From Prochlorococcus sp. AG-388-F11 (lineage in GTDB: Bacteria; Cyanobacteriota; Cyanobacteriia; PCC-6307; Cyanobiaceae): a stretch of 43,407 nt of DNA. Shown here piece after piece: positions 22,903-34,998 of this stretch (positions within the stretch are counted from its first letter, which is position 1; the number at the start of each line of letters is the position of its first letter). The stretch is taken from positions 1 through 43,407 of the forward strand of contig QCGP01000011.1 in assembly GCA_003279845.1 (NCBI GenBank). The letters are read 5' to 3'. Under the pieces are notes generated by a model. It saw only the letters and a list, made by a program, of their open reading frames with translations. It was not told where the DNA came from and did not search any database. The position numbers and the translations under genes are program-made.

Positions 22903-23043
22903 CTAAGCAACTTTATTTTCAATGTTCCTTGTAAAATTTACTATTTTTGCCTCATCATGGTCTGAATCATTCCAATATTTTATAAGTCTTTCTAATTCAT
23001 CAATCCTCTTTTTGGCATTTGCAATTTTTTCAGTAGTTTTCAT
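22903..23043 (-). CDS. Small coiled-coil-like protein (46 aa)
   Basis: MKTTEKIANAKKRIDELERL then IKYWNDSDHDEAKIVNFTRN. The A-x-x-R-I-x-E-L-x-x-L-I spacing gives a heptad helix of about 25 residues. Soluble. No family. The base pattern and clean frame support it, and its promoter region lies in the divergent gap toward the PTOX gene. Confidence 0.55.
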   Translation of the reverse strand: MKTTEKIANAKKRIDELERLIKYWNDSDHDEAKIVNFTRNIENKVA

Positions 23044-23188
23044 ATAAAATTTTTATCTATCCAATTAATGCATGAAAAAAAATTTTTTCAATGGAAGTAA
23101 CAATTTTTAGAATATAAATATTAATTTTTGGTTAATTACTTCAATACATTATAGCCCTCGAGCGGTTGAGTAATTATACTTAAAGAAA

Positions 23189-23707
23189 ATGAAATTTATG
23201 AAGAAATTAAATTCTTTGATTTTGAATAGTACCGTTAACTTCTTAGACTTCATATACTCTGGTAGATCTTTACAAAGATTTTGGGTTTTAGAAGTTATAG
23301 CTAGATCACCTTATTTTGCCTTTCTTTCAGTTCTTCATTTTAAAGAATCCCTAGGAATTAAAAATGAGAAAACAATGACTTTAATGAAAGAACATTTTTA
23401 TCAAGCTATTAACGAAACTGAACATCTTAAAGAAATGGAGAAAAGAGGAGGAGATAGGTTCTGGATTGATAGATTTTTTGCGAGACACCTTGTGCTTGTC
23501 TATTACTGGATCATGGTTTTTTATTATTTTTTCTCTCCAGCTAATGCTTATGATGTCAACATAAAAATCGAAGAACATGCATTTGAAACTTATTCCAAAT
23601 ATTTAATAGATAATCCAAATGATCAAAAAATAAAAGAAATTGCTCAAGATGAATTAAATCATGTCCAAGAACTTAACGAAGCTTTGTCAATGCTTACTAG
23701 AGTTTAG
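23189..23707 (+). CDS. ptox: Plastoquinol terminal oxidase (PTOX/alternative-oxidase family)
   Basis: Oxidises plastoquinol and reduces O2 to water in the thylakoid membrane, a safety valve that bypasses cytochrome b6f. The di-iron ligands fit E35 (LEVIARSPYFAFLSVLH), E76 and H79 (NETEHL), E128 (IEEHAFETY) and E155/H158 (DELNH). The stretch IARSPYFAFLSVLHFKESLG and RHLVLVYYWIMVFYYFFSP follow plant PTOX closely. At 172 aa it is shorter than plant forms, because the insert between the fourth helix and the last E-x-x-H is missing. Oxygen-rich, iron-poor surface waters make such an oxidase useful. Its stop overlaps the convergent gene by four bases. Confidence 0.9.
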   Translation: MKFMKKLNSLILNSTVNFLDFIYSGRSLQRFWVLEVIARSPYFAFLSVLHFKESLGIKNEKTMTLMKEHFYQAINETEHLKEMEKRGGDRFWIDRFFARHLVLVYYWIMVFYYFFSPANAYDVNIKIEEHAFETYSKYLIDNPNDQKIKEIAQDELNHVQELNEALSMLTRV

Positions 23708-24138
23708 ATTAGTGCTGAGAAATCTATTAGCAATATTGAGAGCATCACTGAAGAAGAAATTAATCCTAGGCTAATCATCAATGAGACATAACCTTTTTTT
23801 CTAGGCAATTTATAAAAAGATATTCCAATAATTAATGTCATTATTAATGAGAAAAAAATTATAATTTTTTCATTTACTAAATTGAGATGTATAACTAAAT
23901 TTTTTTCTTCAAAAAATTTGAGAAATTCAGATAAAACTAATTCTTCTTCTATTTTCTTAAAATAGTCAAATGCGCTTATAAAAGCAGAACTTAACAAAGA
24001 TAATACAATCAGTGCAGTAACTGGCTTTGTCAACCTGTTAAGTGTTCTGTTAAAACTTGCCAATAAAATAAAAATAAATAAAGAGGTTACTAAAGGTATT
24101 AAAGGTATAAGAGTTGTTGAATTTATGAAATTTCCCAC
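23704..24138 (-). CDS. Hypothetical multi-span membrane protein (144 aa)
   Basis: Four or five hydrophobic helices, including LIPLIPLVTSLFIFILLAS, VTALIVLSLLSSAFISAF, IIIFFSLIMTLIIGISF and LMISLGLISSSVMLSILL; a charged loop (FKKIEEELVLSEFLKFFEEK) lies in the middle. The first part resembles the N-terminus of NdhF/NuoL-type proton-pumping subunits (LIPLIPL... LNRLTKPVTALI), but the quinone/proton core is absent. It is arranged tail to tail with PTOX (four-base overlap). Confidence 0.55.
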   Translation of the reverse strand: MGNFINSTTLIPLIPLVTSLFIFILLASFNRTLNRLTKPVTALIVLSLLSSAFISAFDYFKKIEEELVLSEFLKFFEEKNLVIHLNLVNEKIIIFFSLIMTLIIGISFYKLPRKKGYVSLMISLGLISSSVMLSILLIDFSALI

Positions 24139-24286
24139 GAAAAAAATATGTATCTAACTTAAAATTTTATATTATTTCGACGCGTTATTTTATAAATAAG
24201 ATTTTTTTAAAATCTTAAATGTAATTAGTACCTATTGCATTCTGTGTAAATTGATACCAAAATTAAATTAGTATTGAAAAAATAAA

Positions 24287-24388
24287 ATGTTAGCCATTTC
24301 TGAAATTATTATTGCAAGTACTATCTTCCTAGGAATTGTATATTGGGAAGTTAAATTCCTATATACCAAAACTACTGTAGCGAAATAA
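24287..24388 (+). CDS. Very small membrane protein (33 aa)
   Basis: MLAISEIIIASTIFLGIVYW then EVKFLYTKTTVAK. A single helix and basic tail. No recognisable family. Confidence 0.45.
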   Translation: MLAISEIIIASTIFLGIVYWEVKFLYTKTTVAK

Positions 24389-24504
24389 CTTCACTCAAAA
24401 CAGAAAAATTAAAAACGTAGAAAATTTAAATAAAATTTAAGAATTTAAGTTGACAAAAAAAGCTCTAAATATGAGAGAATAAACACAAATATTCAGTTCT
24501 CCTA

Positions 24505-24642
24505 ATGAGCGAAGTCCAAAATCCTAATACTAACTCAACTCAGCAGCAACAGCAGCAGCAGCAGCAATCCTATTCAGACAGCAAAATTAATTCTGCTGAG
24601 AGCGAGAGACTTTATCTTGAGATGAAAGAAGCTTGGCTTTAA
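24505..24642 (+). CDS. Small protein with polyglutamine tract (45 aa)
   Basis: MSEVQNPNTNST, then nine consecutive Gln encoded mostly by CAG, then SYSDSKINSAESERLYLEMK and EAWL. Homopolymeric Gln is unusual in bacteria; the CAG repeat (24542-24568) can lengthen or shorten by slippage. The C-terminal part is amphipathic helix. TTGACA lies about 55 bases upstream and is a plausible -35 box. No known domain. Confidence 0.6.
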   Translation: MSEVQNPNTNSTQQQQQQQQQSYSDSKINSAESERLYLEMKEAWL

Positions 24643-24763
24643 ATTTAATTCGTGTTTGAAATAATATTTCTATAAATTTTCAAAAAATTTTTTTTAATTT
24701 TGAAGTAATCAATACTTTTTTATTTTCTATAACCTTTAAATTTTGTTTAACTGCAAAAGTAAT

Positions 24764-24898
24764 TTGTTTAGAAAACTAAAGCAATTAGAGAAAATTAACG
24801 GAAGACTCGCAATGGGAGGGTTGATATATTTAGTTTTTACAAAATTAGTTTCAAGCCGTGCCGACATATTAGACCAGCTTAAATCTTATTTAATTTAA
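24764..24898 (+). CDS. Diverged Hli-like small protein (44 aa, TTG start)
   Basis: MFRKLKQLEKINGRLAMGG then LIYLVFTKLVSSRADILDQL and KSYLI. The E-K-I-N-G-R-L-A-M-G-G stretch is the Hli/LHC helix-1 motif with chlorophyll ligands, but the helix that follows is short and the usual TTGQIIPG end is missing. A TTG start at 24764 (or 24743) must be used. Possible roles are chlorophyll holding during assembly or a decaying hli copy. Confidence 0.5.
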   Translation: MFRKLKQLEKINGRLAMGGLIYLVFTKLVSSRADILDQLKSYLI

Positions 24899-24915
24899 GA
24901 AATGAATTGTAAATA

Positions 24916-25008
24916 TTATCCAGGAATATTTCTTTCTATATAAGCGTCAGTTAAAGCTAAAATTAACCCCAATAATGTTGAAAATATAGCAATTTCAGTT
25001 GATTCCAT
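24916..25008 (-). CDS. Very small membrane peptide (30 aa)
   Basis: MESTEIAIFSTLLGLILALT then DAYIERNIPG. One membrane helix with short polar ends, similar in size to PsaM- or PetN-type subunits but not recognisably one of them. No proof of translation. Confidence 0.4.
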   Translation of the reverse strand: MESTEIAIFSTLLGLILALTDAYIERNIPG

Positions 25009-25075
25009 TTTATTTTTGAATTACCCCTAGTTTGCTAAATAATTCAAAGTTCGGCAACAAAAACAATAACTTACT

Positions 25076-25093
25076 ATAGTACGTATATACTAT
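25076..25093. promoter_or_regulatory. Inverted repeat and -10 box before the DUF3104 gene
   Basis: ATAGTA-CGTATA-TACTAT is a perfect 6-bp inverted repeat. TATACT at 25086-25091 inside it makes a fair -10 box. The gene start is GTG at 25106, so a transcript from here would have a leader of only about eight bases. Confidence 0.35.
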
Positions 25094-25105
25094 TAGTTAT
25101 TTGTT

Positions 25106-25354
25106 GTGAGCTCAGCAACTCCTGAGTTTCTTTTCGTTAGGCCTGGTGATTATGTCGCAATTAAAAAAGAAAATTGCAAAAATACTAAGGAAAAGAATAA
25201 AAATTATTGGGTCGGTCAAGTTATCGACTGTATTGGAGGAGCTAGAAATCCAAATTCATGGACCTTGTTTCAAGTTGCCAATATTGATAATGGAGAGATC
25301 ACTATAATCAACGCGGATATTGTAGAAAAAATTTTGAAACCTTCTGAAAGTTAA
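25106..25354 (+). CDS. DUF3104 protein (82 aa)
   Basis: Starts with GTG. FLFVRPGDYVAIKKENCKN, NYWVGQVIDCIGGARNPNSW, TLFQVANIDNGEITIINAD. The order F-L-x-V-x-P-G-x-Y-V, W-x-G-Q-V-I-x-x-x-G-G-A-R-x-P and L-F-Q-V-x-x-x-D-x-G is that of DUF3104, a family of marine Prochlorococcus and Synechococcus. Beta-rich and soluble, function unknown. It may be followed by a small ORF (25359) in the same operon. Confidence 0.85.
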   Translation: MSSATPEFLFVRPGDYVAIKKENCKNTKEKNKNYWVGQVIDCIGGARNPNSWTLFQVANIDNGEITIINADIVEKILKPSES

Positions 25355-25358
25355 GCTT

Positions 25359-25463
25359 ATGGATAATCAAACAAACTTCCTTCAGTATTACAAAAACAAA
25401 AGGGGAAATGCACGCTTTCAATGGAATCAACCCAGTTCCAAGCAAGCAAGTCCGTATACTTGA
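25359..25463 (+). CDS. Possible small ORF downstream of DUF3104 (34 aa)
   Basis: MDNQTNFLQYYKNKRGNARF then QWNQPSSKQASPYT. It starts four bases after the DUF3104 stop and runs 37 bases into the 3-prime end of the convergent GNAT gene. Basic and Gln/Asn-rich. The close spacing supports cotranscription, the overlap weakens it. Confidence 0.35.
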   Translation: MDNQTNFLQYYKNKRGNARFQWNQPSSKQASPYT

Positions 25464-26317
25464 TTCATTGGGCATTGAGGTTGAATGCCTTTATACATTC
25501 TGTAAGTTTTTGATATTTCCTCAAATCCCAAACTTGATAAAAGATAATTTGCATAAGGATTCAGATTAGAGCAATCCAATAAGATTTGGGCATCTAAATC
25601 ACCAACTAACTCCCTTATTAATAATTCAGCAAGTGGTGGAGTATCCGCTAAAAGAGGTCCGATTCTCCAGCCTTGCTCATTATCGTCCAATACACAAGGT
25701 CTTATCCTGCCAAATCCATGACACATTCCATTATTATCGACAATTGCACTGACATTACCATGAGAATTTTTCAACCAGTCATTTAGAAAATGTGGTCTGG
25801 GACTAGGTTCTCTTTGATCATCATAAATTAAGACCGCCTCAGAGGAAATTTTATTAGCCGGGACAACTTTAAAAGAATGAAATTGATCTTTATAGAAATT
25901 TCTCAATGGCAAATTTTGAGACCCATTTAATTTCCATCGATTTGTAATGGAAGATTTTCTAAACCCCCACTTTGCGTAGTCATTCAATCTATCTGGGGAA
26001 GCCTCAAGACCAATACAATCAACATTTTTTAAATATGCGAGGGCATGTTTCCATAATCTCACTCCATATCCATTATTTCGGAATTCTTTTTTAACGATAA
26101 ATAAACCTATAAAACCATACGAGGAATTATATTTTATACACGCAATAGAACCTATAGGATTATTGTCGAGACAACCTACCCATACCCCTTGTTTATCTGT
26201 ATTTCTATAAATTGATACGTCATCCATTCCAGGAGAAAATCCTTCTAACCTTGCCCAGTTTGTGATTTCTGGTATTTCATTTATAGATATCAATCTAATT
26301 GAAAAATTTTCCCCCAT
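25427..26317 (-). CDS. Two-domain GNAT N-acetyltransferase (296 aa)
   Basis: Residues 1-130 are a GNAT domain: FIGLFIVKKEFRNNGYGVRL is the acetyl-CoA-binding motif A (V-x-x-x-x-R-x-x-G-x-G/V), followed by ALAYLKNVDCIGLEASPDRL and the typical YAKWGFRKSS. Residues 150-296 resemble the second, C-terminal GNAT-like domain (Acetyltransf_18) with CHGFGRIRPCVLD and NPYANYLLSSLGFEEISKTY. Such tandem GNAT enzymes acetylate small amines or proteins; substrate unknown. Its start MGENFSIRLI at 26317 is clear. Confidence 0.82.
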   Translation of the reverse strand: MGENFSIRLISINEIPEITNWARLEGFSPGMDDVSIYRNTDKQGVWVGCLDNNPIGSIACIKYNSSYGFIGLFIVKKEFRNNGYGVRLWKHALAYLKNVDCIGLEASPDRLNDYAKWGFRKSSITNRWKLNGSQNLPLRNFYKDQFHSFKVVPANKISSEAVLIYDDQREPSPRPHFLNDWLKNSHGNVSAIVDNNGMCHGFGRIRPCVLDDNEQGWRIGPLLADTPPLAELLIRELVGDLDAQILLDCSNLNPYANYLLSSLGFEEISKTYRMYKGIQPQCPMNQVYGLACLELG

Positions 26318-26473
26318 AGAAATATACTAACCAAGAAAAATTTGAATTTTTAAAGACAATATTAATAAATTTGATTATTTCTTAAAAATCTTTCACTTTG
26401 ATTTATGTGGCTAAAAATCTTAGTTATTTAAAATATATCCTCTGATATATTTAATACTATTCAAAGGGATAAA

Positions 26474-27865
26474 ATGAAAATTTCTGATAAATTTCATTTA
26501 GAAGACATTTATATATTAAAAAATACAGTTCTCACTGGTAAAACGGAAGATATAAAATGGCGGATCCAACATATCAATATAGTTTCTAAACTTTTGGATG
26601 AAAATAAAAAAGAGATAATAAAATCACTTTTTGTTGATCTAGGTAAATCTGAAATTGAAGGGCTTTCAGAAATCCTTTTAGTGAAAGAAGAAATTTCACT
26701 TATAAAAAAGAAACTCAATTTTTGGATGCGACCTAAAAAGATTGATACACCTTTTTATCTATTTCCATCATCCTCCAAAGTTATTTATGAACCTCTTGGG
26801 TGTGTCTTAATTCTTGGTCCTTATAATTATCCATTACTTTATGTTTTAAAGCCATTGGTAAATATTTTTTCAGCAGGAAATACTGCAGTTATAAAACCAT
26901 CAGAGAAATGTCCTGCGACCTCAAAACTTCTTAAAAAGCTTACTTCCAAATATTTCCATAAAGATATCCTAATGACAGTAGAGGGTGATTATAAGCAATC
27001 CATAAAATTAATTAAACAAAATTTTGACCACATATTTTTTACAGGAAGTACTGAAACTGGAAAATCCATAATGAAGTTAGCTTCAAAAAACTTAACTCCA
27101 TTAACTCTTGAGTTAAGCGGAACAAATCCTGTAATTATTTTCAAGAATGCAAATTTAGAAGTGGCTGCTAAAAGAATTATTTGGGGCAAATTTTTTAATT
27201 CTGGTCAATCCTGCATGGCTCCGAATCATATCTTTATAGATAAAGAAATTGAAAATATTTTTATAGAAAAACTAAAGAAATGCATAGTAAATTTTTACGG
27301 AGATAATCCAATTATTTCCGAAAACTTATCAAAATTAGAGAAAAAGCAATTTACATCAACTTTAGAAATTCTCAACAAATATAAAAAAGAAAAAAGAATT
27401 TTATTTGGGGGGACTTTTAGTAAAAAAAAGTTGAAAATATCTCCTACAATTTTGAGAACTAAATTAAATGAAACAGATATTTTGGAGAAAGAACTATTCA
27501 GTTCACTACTTCCAGTAATTGGAATCAATGATAATGAATCAGCTTTAAAACAGATTAGTCAAACATCAAAACCATTAGCAATCTACTTATTTGGAGGCAA
27601 TAAAAAAATCCATAATCATATTTCAAAAGTAACCAGCTCAGGAACAATTTGTATAAATGATGTGATGTTACCAGTCCTTATTCCAAATTTACCGTTTGGA
27701 GGCGTTGGGCAAAGTGGTATTGGTAAATTTCATGGAGAAGAAGGGTTTCGAAATTTTTCAAATCAAAAATCTATTACTTTTAAAGGTTTTTTATTTGATT
27801 CAAATCTGCGTTATCCTCCCTACGAAAGAGTAAAGAAATTTTTAAAGTTTATTTTTCAGGTTTAA
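26474..27865 (+). CDS. Class-3 aldehyde dehydrogenase
   Basis: 463 aa, oxidises aldehydes to carboxylic acids with NAD(P). All key parts are present: LGPYNYP with the stabilising Asn118, the KPSE cofactor motif (141-144), FTGSTETG (189-196), the general base E213 in TLELSG and nucleophile Cys247 in SGQSCMAP, and the C-terminal PFGGVGQSGIGKFHGEEGF. Length and the absence of an N-terminal extension place it in the ALDH3 group with fatty-aldehyde dehydrogenases. Cyanobacteria of this type turn fatty aldehydes from lipid breakdown or light damage into fatty acids. The LysM gene follows 64 bases later on the same strand. Confidence 0.92.
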   Translation: MKISDKFHLEDIYILKNTVLTGKTEDIKWRIQHINIVSKLLDENKKEIIKSLFVDLGKSEIEGLSEILLVKEEISLIKKKLNFWMRPKKIDTPFYLFPSSSKVIYEPLGCVLILGPYNYPLLYVLKPLVNIFSAGNTAVIKPSEKCPATSKLLKKLTSKYFHKDILMTVEGDYKQSIKLIKQNFDHIFFTGSTETGKSIMKLASKNLTPLTLELSGTNPVIIFKNANLEVAAKRIIWGKFFNSGQSCMAPNHIFIDKEIENIFIEKLKKCIVNFYGDNPIISENLSKLEKKQFTSTLEILNKYKKEKRILFGGTFSKKKLKISPTILRTKLNETDILEKELFSSLLPVIGINDNESALKQISQTSKPLAIYLFGGNKKIHNHISKVTSSGTICINDVMLPVLIPNLPFGGVGQSGIGKFHGEEGFRNFSNQKSITFKGFLFDSNLRYPPYERVKKFLKFIFQV

Positions 27866-27928
27866 ATTACTTAAATTGTTTTCAAAAACCTAGCGATTTA
27901 AAATTTAAAGATTATCTTTAAATAAATA

Positions 27929-28699
27929 ATGAGTTTTATGAAATTTGCATTTTTAGTAATTGCCATATTTATTAATTTTTTTAATCAATCATTGATAAAA
28001 TCAGAAGAAAAGATTGATTCAGCAAATAATACAATTGAAAATATTGCTAAAAAAGAATCAATTTCTGAAGATAAAACTGAAATAAGAAAAATTCATATCG
28101 TAAAAAGTGGAGAGACTATTTTAAGTATTTCAAAGGTCTATTCAATAAATAAAGATTTAATTATTAAATTGAATAATTTAAAAAATGAAAATTACATCTA
28201 TGTTGGCCAAAATCTTATTATCTCCGAACCTACTGAAAATTCTAAACAGCAATCAGATTTAATCAATAATTATCATATTGTTCAAATAGGTGAAAATCTT
28301 ACTGAGATATCAAACAAATATGATTTAAAAGTAATCGATCTGATAGAGATTAATAATCTCAATAATCCTGATTCAATAAAAGTTGGTCAAAAGCTCATAA
28401 TAAGAAAAAAGAACATAATTAATTCAGAAAATTTTGAAACAACCGAAAATAAAAAAAACAGTGACTTTCTTGAGTTAGATAAAAAAATTTATGGTCCTTT
28501 AGTTATCCAAAGTAAATCATATAAAGATATTAAAGGTAGAAAAGTTTTAAACGTACTAAATCAAGAAAATAAAAAACTGATTCTTTCAATTAATTGCGAT
28601 AAAAATGAATTAGATATCAGAATCCCAGGCAGAAAATGGAGAGGAGGGGAGCCTCCTAAAGAAGAATTCGAAAAAAATTTAATAAATGATTTTTGTTAA
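27929..28699 (+). CDS. Secreted LysM-repeat protein (256 aa)
   Basis: MSFMKFAFLVIAIFINFFNQ is a signal peptide. Two LysM repeats follow: residues about 54-97 (HIVKSGETILSISKVYSI ... VGQNLIIS) and 112-156 (YHIVQIGENLTEISNKYD ... VGQKLIIRK), then a C-terminal domain of about 90 residues with GRKVLNVLNQENKKLILSIN. LysM binds N-acetylglucosamine of peptidoglycan, so this is a periplasmic, wall-associated protein. No peptidase motif (such as an M23 HxH) is visible; the unknown C-terminal domain may be an adapter. Confidence 0.82.
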   Translation: MSFMKFAFLVIAIFINFFNQSLIKSEEKIDSANNTIENIAKKESISEDKTEIRKIHIVKSGETILSISKVYSINKDLIIKLNNLKNENYIYVGQNLIISEPTENSKQQSDLINNYHIVQIGENLTEISNKYDLKVIDLIEINNLNNPDSIKVGQKLIIRKKNIINSENFETTENKKNSDFLELDKKIYGPLVIQSKSYKDIKGRKVLNVLNQENKKLILSINCDKNELDIRIPGRKWRGGEPPKEEFEKNLINDFC

Positions 28700-28780
28700 A
28701 ACTTTTAATTAATATGTGTGAATAATTTGTCTAAGACTATTAATGATAGGTTATTGTTGTAGGAAGTTAAATTCAAAGTA

Positions 28781-28990
28781 ATGGCAATTTCAAGAGGAGA
28801 TCTCGTAAGAGTAAAAAGACCAGAATCATATTGGTACAATGAATTAGGTAAAGTTGCTTCTGTTGATGAATCAGGTATCAAATATAACTGTGTAGTTAGA
28901 TTTGATAAAGTAAATTACAATGGCATAAGCGGTACTGAAGGTGGAATGAATACAAATAATTTTGCTGAAAGTGAATTAGAGAAAGTTTAA
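28781..28990 (+). CDS. psaE: Photosystem I subunit IV PsaE
   Basis: 69 aa: [30 protein letters not shown], then [20 protein letters not shown] and [12 protein letters not shown]. This is the complete SH3-like fold of PsaE, which sits on the stromal side of photosystem I, helps dock ferredoxin/flavodoxin and supports cyclic electron flow. The start and length are those of the family. mutM begins four bases after its stop, so both are likely read from one transcript. Confidence 0.97.
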   Translation: MAISRGDLVRVKRPESYWYNELGKVASVDESGIKYNCVVRFDKVNYNGISGTEGGMNTNNFAESELEKV

Positions 28991-28994
28991 ATAA

Positions 28995-29873
28995 TTGCCT
29001 GAGTTACCTGAAGTAGAGACTGTTCGAAGAGGGTTAGAACAAAAACTAAATAATTTTATTATTAAAAAAGTAGAAGTCTGTAGAGATACAACTGTTGCAT
29101 TCCCAACAAACAAAGAGGAATTCATCAAAGGACTTCGGAACTCACTTATTTATAAATGGGATAGAAGAGGAAAATATTTAATAGCTCAATTAAAAGAAGT
29201 AAAAAATGAGAATACTCAATTTCCTCTAGAAAATTCACAAAATAACGGATTTCTTGTCGTTCATCTAAGAATGACTGGATATTTCAAATTTGATCAAAAC
29301 TCAACTCATCCCTGTAAACATACAAGAATAAGATTTTTCGATAAAAATAATAATGAGCTAAGGTACGTTGACGTAAGAAGTTTTGGTCAAATGTGGTGGA
29401 TTAATAAAGGCCTATCGCCTAACAATATAATTAAAGGGTTAGGTTCATTAGGACCAGAACCATTTTCTAGAGACTTTGATGCTAATTATCTTAAGAAAGT
29501 TATTTCAAAAAGAACAAAATCTATAAAAGCTATTTTATTAGATCAAACAATAGTGGCAGGTATAGGTAATATTTATGCTGATGAAAGTTTATACTCTGCT
29601 GGCATCTCACCTTTTAGGGAAGCTCGAACAATAAAGAAGAATGAGTTAATCAAGCTAAAAGAATCAATTGTAACTGTATTAAAAAAAAGTATAGGTTCCG
29701 GGGGGACGACATTTAGCGATTTTAGGGACTTGGAAGGAGAGAATGGGAATTTTGGTTTACAGACAAATGTCTATAGGAGAACTGGAAAAGAATGTCGTAA
29801 ATGTGGGAATTTAATTGAAAGACGAAAAATTACTGGAAGAAGTACCCATTGGTGTCCTAAATGCCAAAAATAA
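28995..29873 (+). CDS. mutM: Formamidopyrimidine-DNA glycosylase (Fpg/MutM)
   Basis: 292 aa. After the initiator (TTG at 28995) the protein begins [13 protein letters not shown], the invariant catalytic N-terminus with Pro at the new N-terminus and Glu next to it. WDRRGKYLI carries the conserved Lys; the helix-two-turn-helix has [14 protein letters not shown]; the end has a four-Cys zinc finger (CRKCG ... CPKC). It removes 8-oxoguanine and other oxidised purines and cuts the DNA strand. The translation start only four bases after psaE implies coupling. A terminator follows directly. Confidence 0.96.
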   Translation: MPELPEVETVRRGLEQKLNNFIIKKVEVCRDTTVAFPTNKEEFIKGLRNSLIYKWDRRGKYLIAQLKEVKNENTQFPLENSQNNGFLVVHLRMTGYFKFDQNSTHPCKHTRIRFFDKNNNELRYVDVRSFGQMWWINKGLSPNNIIKGLGSLGPEPFSRDFDANYLKKVISKRTKSIKAILLDQTIVAGIGNIYADESLYSAGISPFREARTIKKNELIKLKESIVTVLKKSIGSGGTTFSDFRDLEGENGNFGLQTNVYRRTGKECRKCGNLIERRKITGRSTHWCPKCQK

Positions 29874-29906
29874 AAAAGGGCTTACTCAAGAAGAGTAAAC
29901 CCTTTT
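29874..29906. terminator. Bidirectional terminator between mutM and the rRNA operon
   Basis: AAAAGGGCTTACTC, a loop AAGAA, and GAGTAAACCCTTTT: a symmetric stem with A-run on one side and T-run on the other, starting right after the mutM stop codon. It can end mutM transcripts on the plus strand and the rRNA transcript on the minus strand. Confidence 0.85.
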
Positions 29907-29917
29907 AAATATTTTTA

Positions 29918-30034
29918 CCTGGCATTGAGCTATTTTCTCAAGGGGCTACCCCCTAAATATTTTCGCCGCTTATGCGTTTCACAACCGAGTTCGAGATGGA
30001 TCGGAGTGGTTCCACATCGCCATGAACACCAGGA
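29918..30034 (-). rRNA. rrf: 5S ribosomal RNA
   Basis: On the minus strand TCCTGGTGTTCATGGCGATG opens the molecule, followed by GAACCACTCCGATCCATCTC, GAACTCGGTTGTGAAACGC and a 3-prime end CAATGCCAGG that pairs with the 5-prime end. About 117 nt. Last gene of the rRNA operon; ends are estimated to within a few bases. Confidence 0.93.
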
Positions 30035-30095
30035 TAGTGTGAACCTTGAGAACTGCATAGAAAATTATATTAATTAAAAACAATAAATTAAGTTT

Positions 30096-32974
<2,879 letters not shown>

Positions 32975-33229
32975 ATAACTTCAAAATTGAAGCATCAGCT
33001 TAATAGAATTGTTATTAATGCATTCGCACAAATAATAAATCTGCATCATTAAAGATGCTTATTGTCTTTAAAAATAATCTATGCAGTTGTCAAGGTTCTC
33101 TGAAAACAATGAATTTAATTCAATGAGTCCAGCATCTTAATGATTTCATTAGGAAGCTAGATTCGTTCAGAATTTGATCACAACTCAAAAAATTTCCTTT
33201 CTCCAAATTATGGAAGAGGTGGTAATCAG

Positions 33230-33302
33230 TGGAGGTAAGCGGACTCGAACCGCTGACATCCTGCTTGCAAAGCAGGCGCTCTACCAACTGAGCTATACCC
33301 CC
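33230..33302 (-). tRNA. tRNA-Ala (UGC anticodon)
   Basis: Minus strand: GGGGGTATAGCTCAGTTGG, anticodon arm CCTGCTTTGCAAGCAGG with TGC, T-arm GCGGTTCGAGTCCGC, and closing TACCTCC plus discriminator A. 73 nt. In the rRNA spacer between tRNA-Ile and the 23S gene, as usual in cyanobacteria. Confidence 0.95.
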
Positions 33303-33314
33303 AACATAGAGATA

Positions 33315-33388
<74 letters not shown>

Positions 33389-33513
33389 AGGAAAAATAAT
33401 GGGTGTGACCTAGAAAAACTTAGGAAATGAAATTCTTAATGAATTAAGAATGTGAGATACCGATCGACCTAAGGTGACAAAATAATAATATTAAACATTT
33501 TGTTGTCTCCCTG

Positions 33514-34998
<1,485 letters not shown>

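Noticed and set aside
26509..27528. Minus-strand frames opposite the aldehyde dehydrogenase
   Set aside because: Antisense shadows of conserved catalytic regions without a plausible ribosome binding site.
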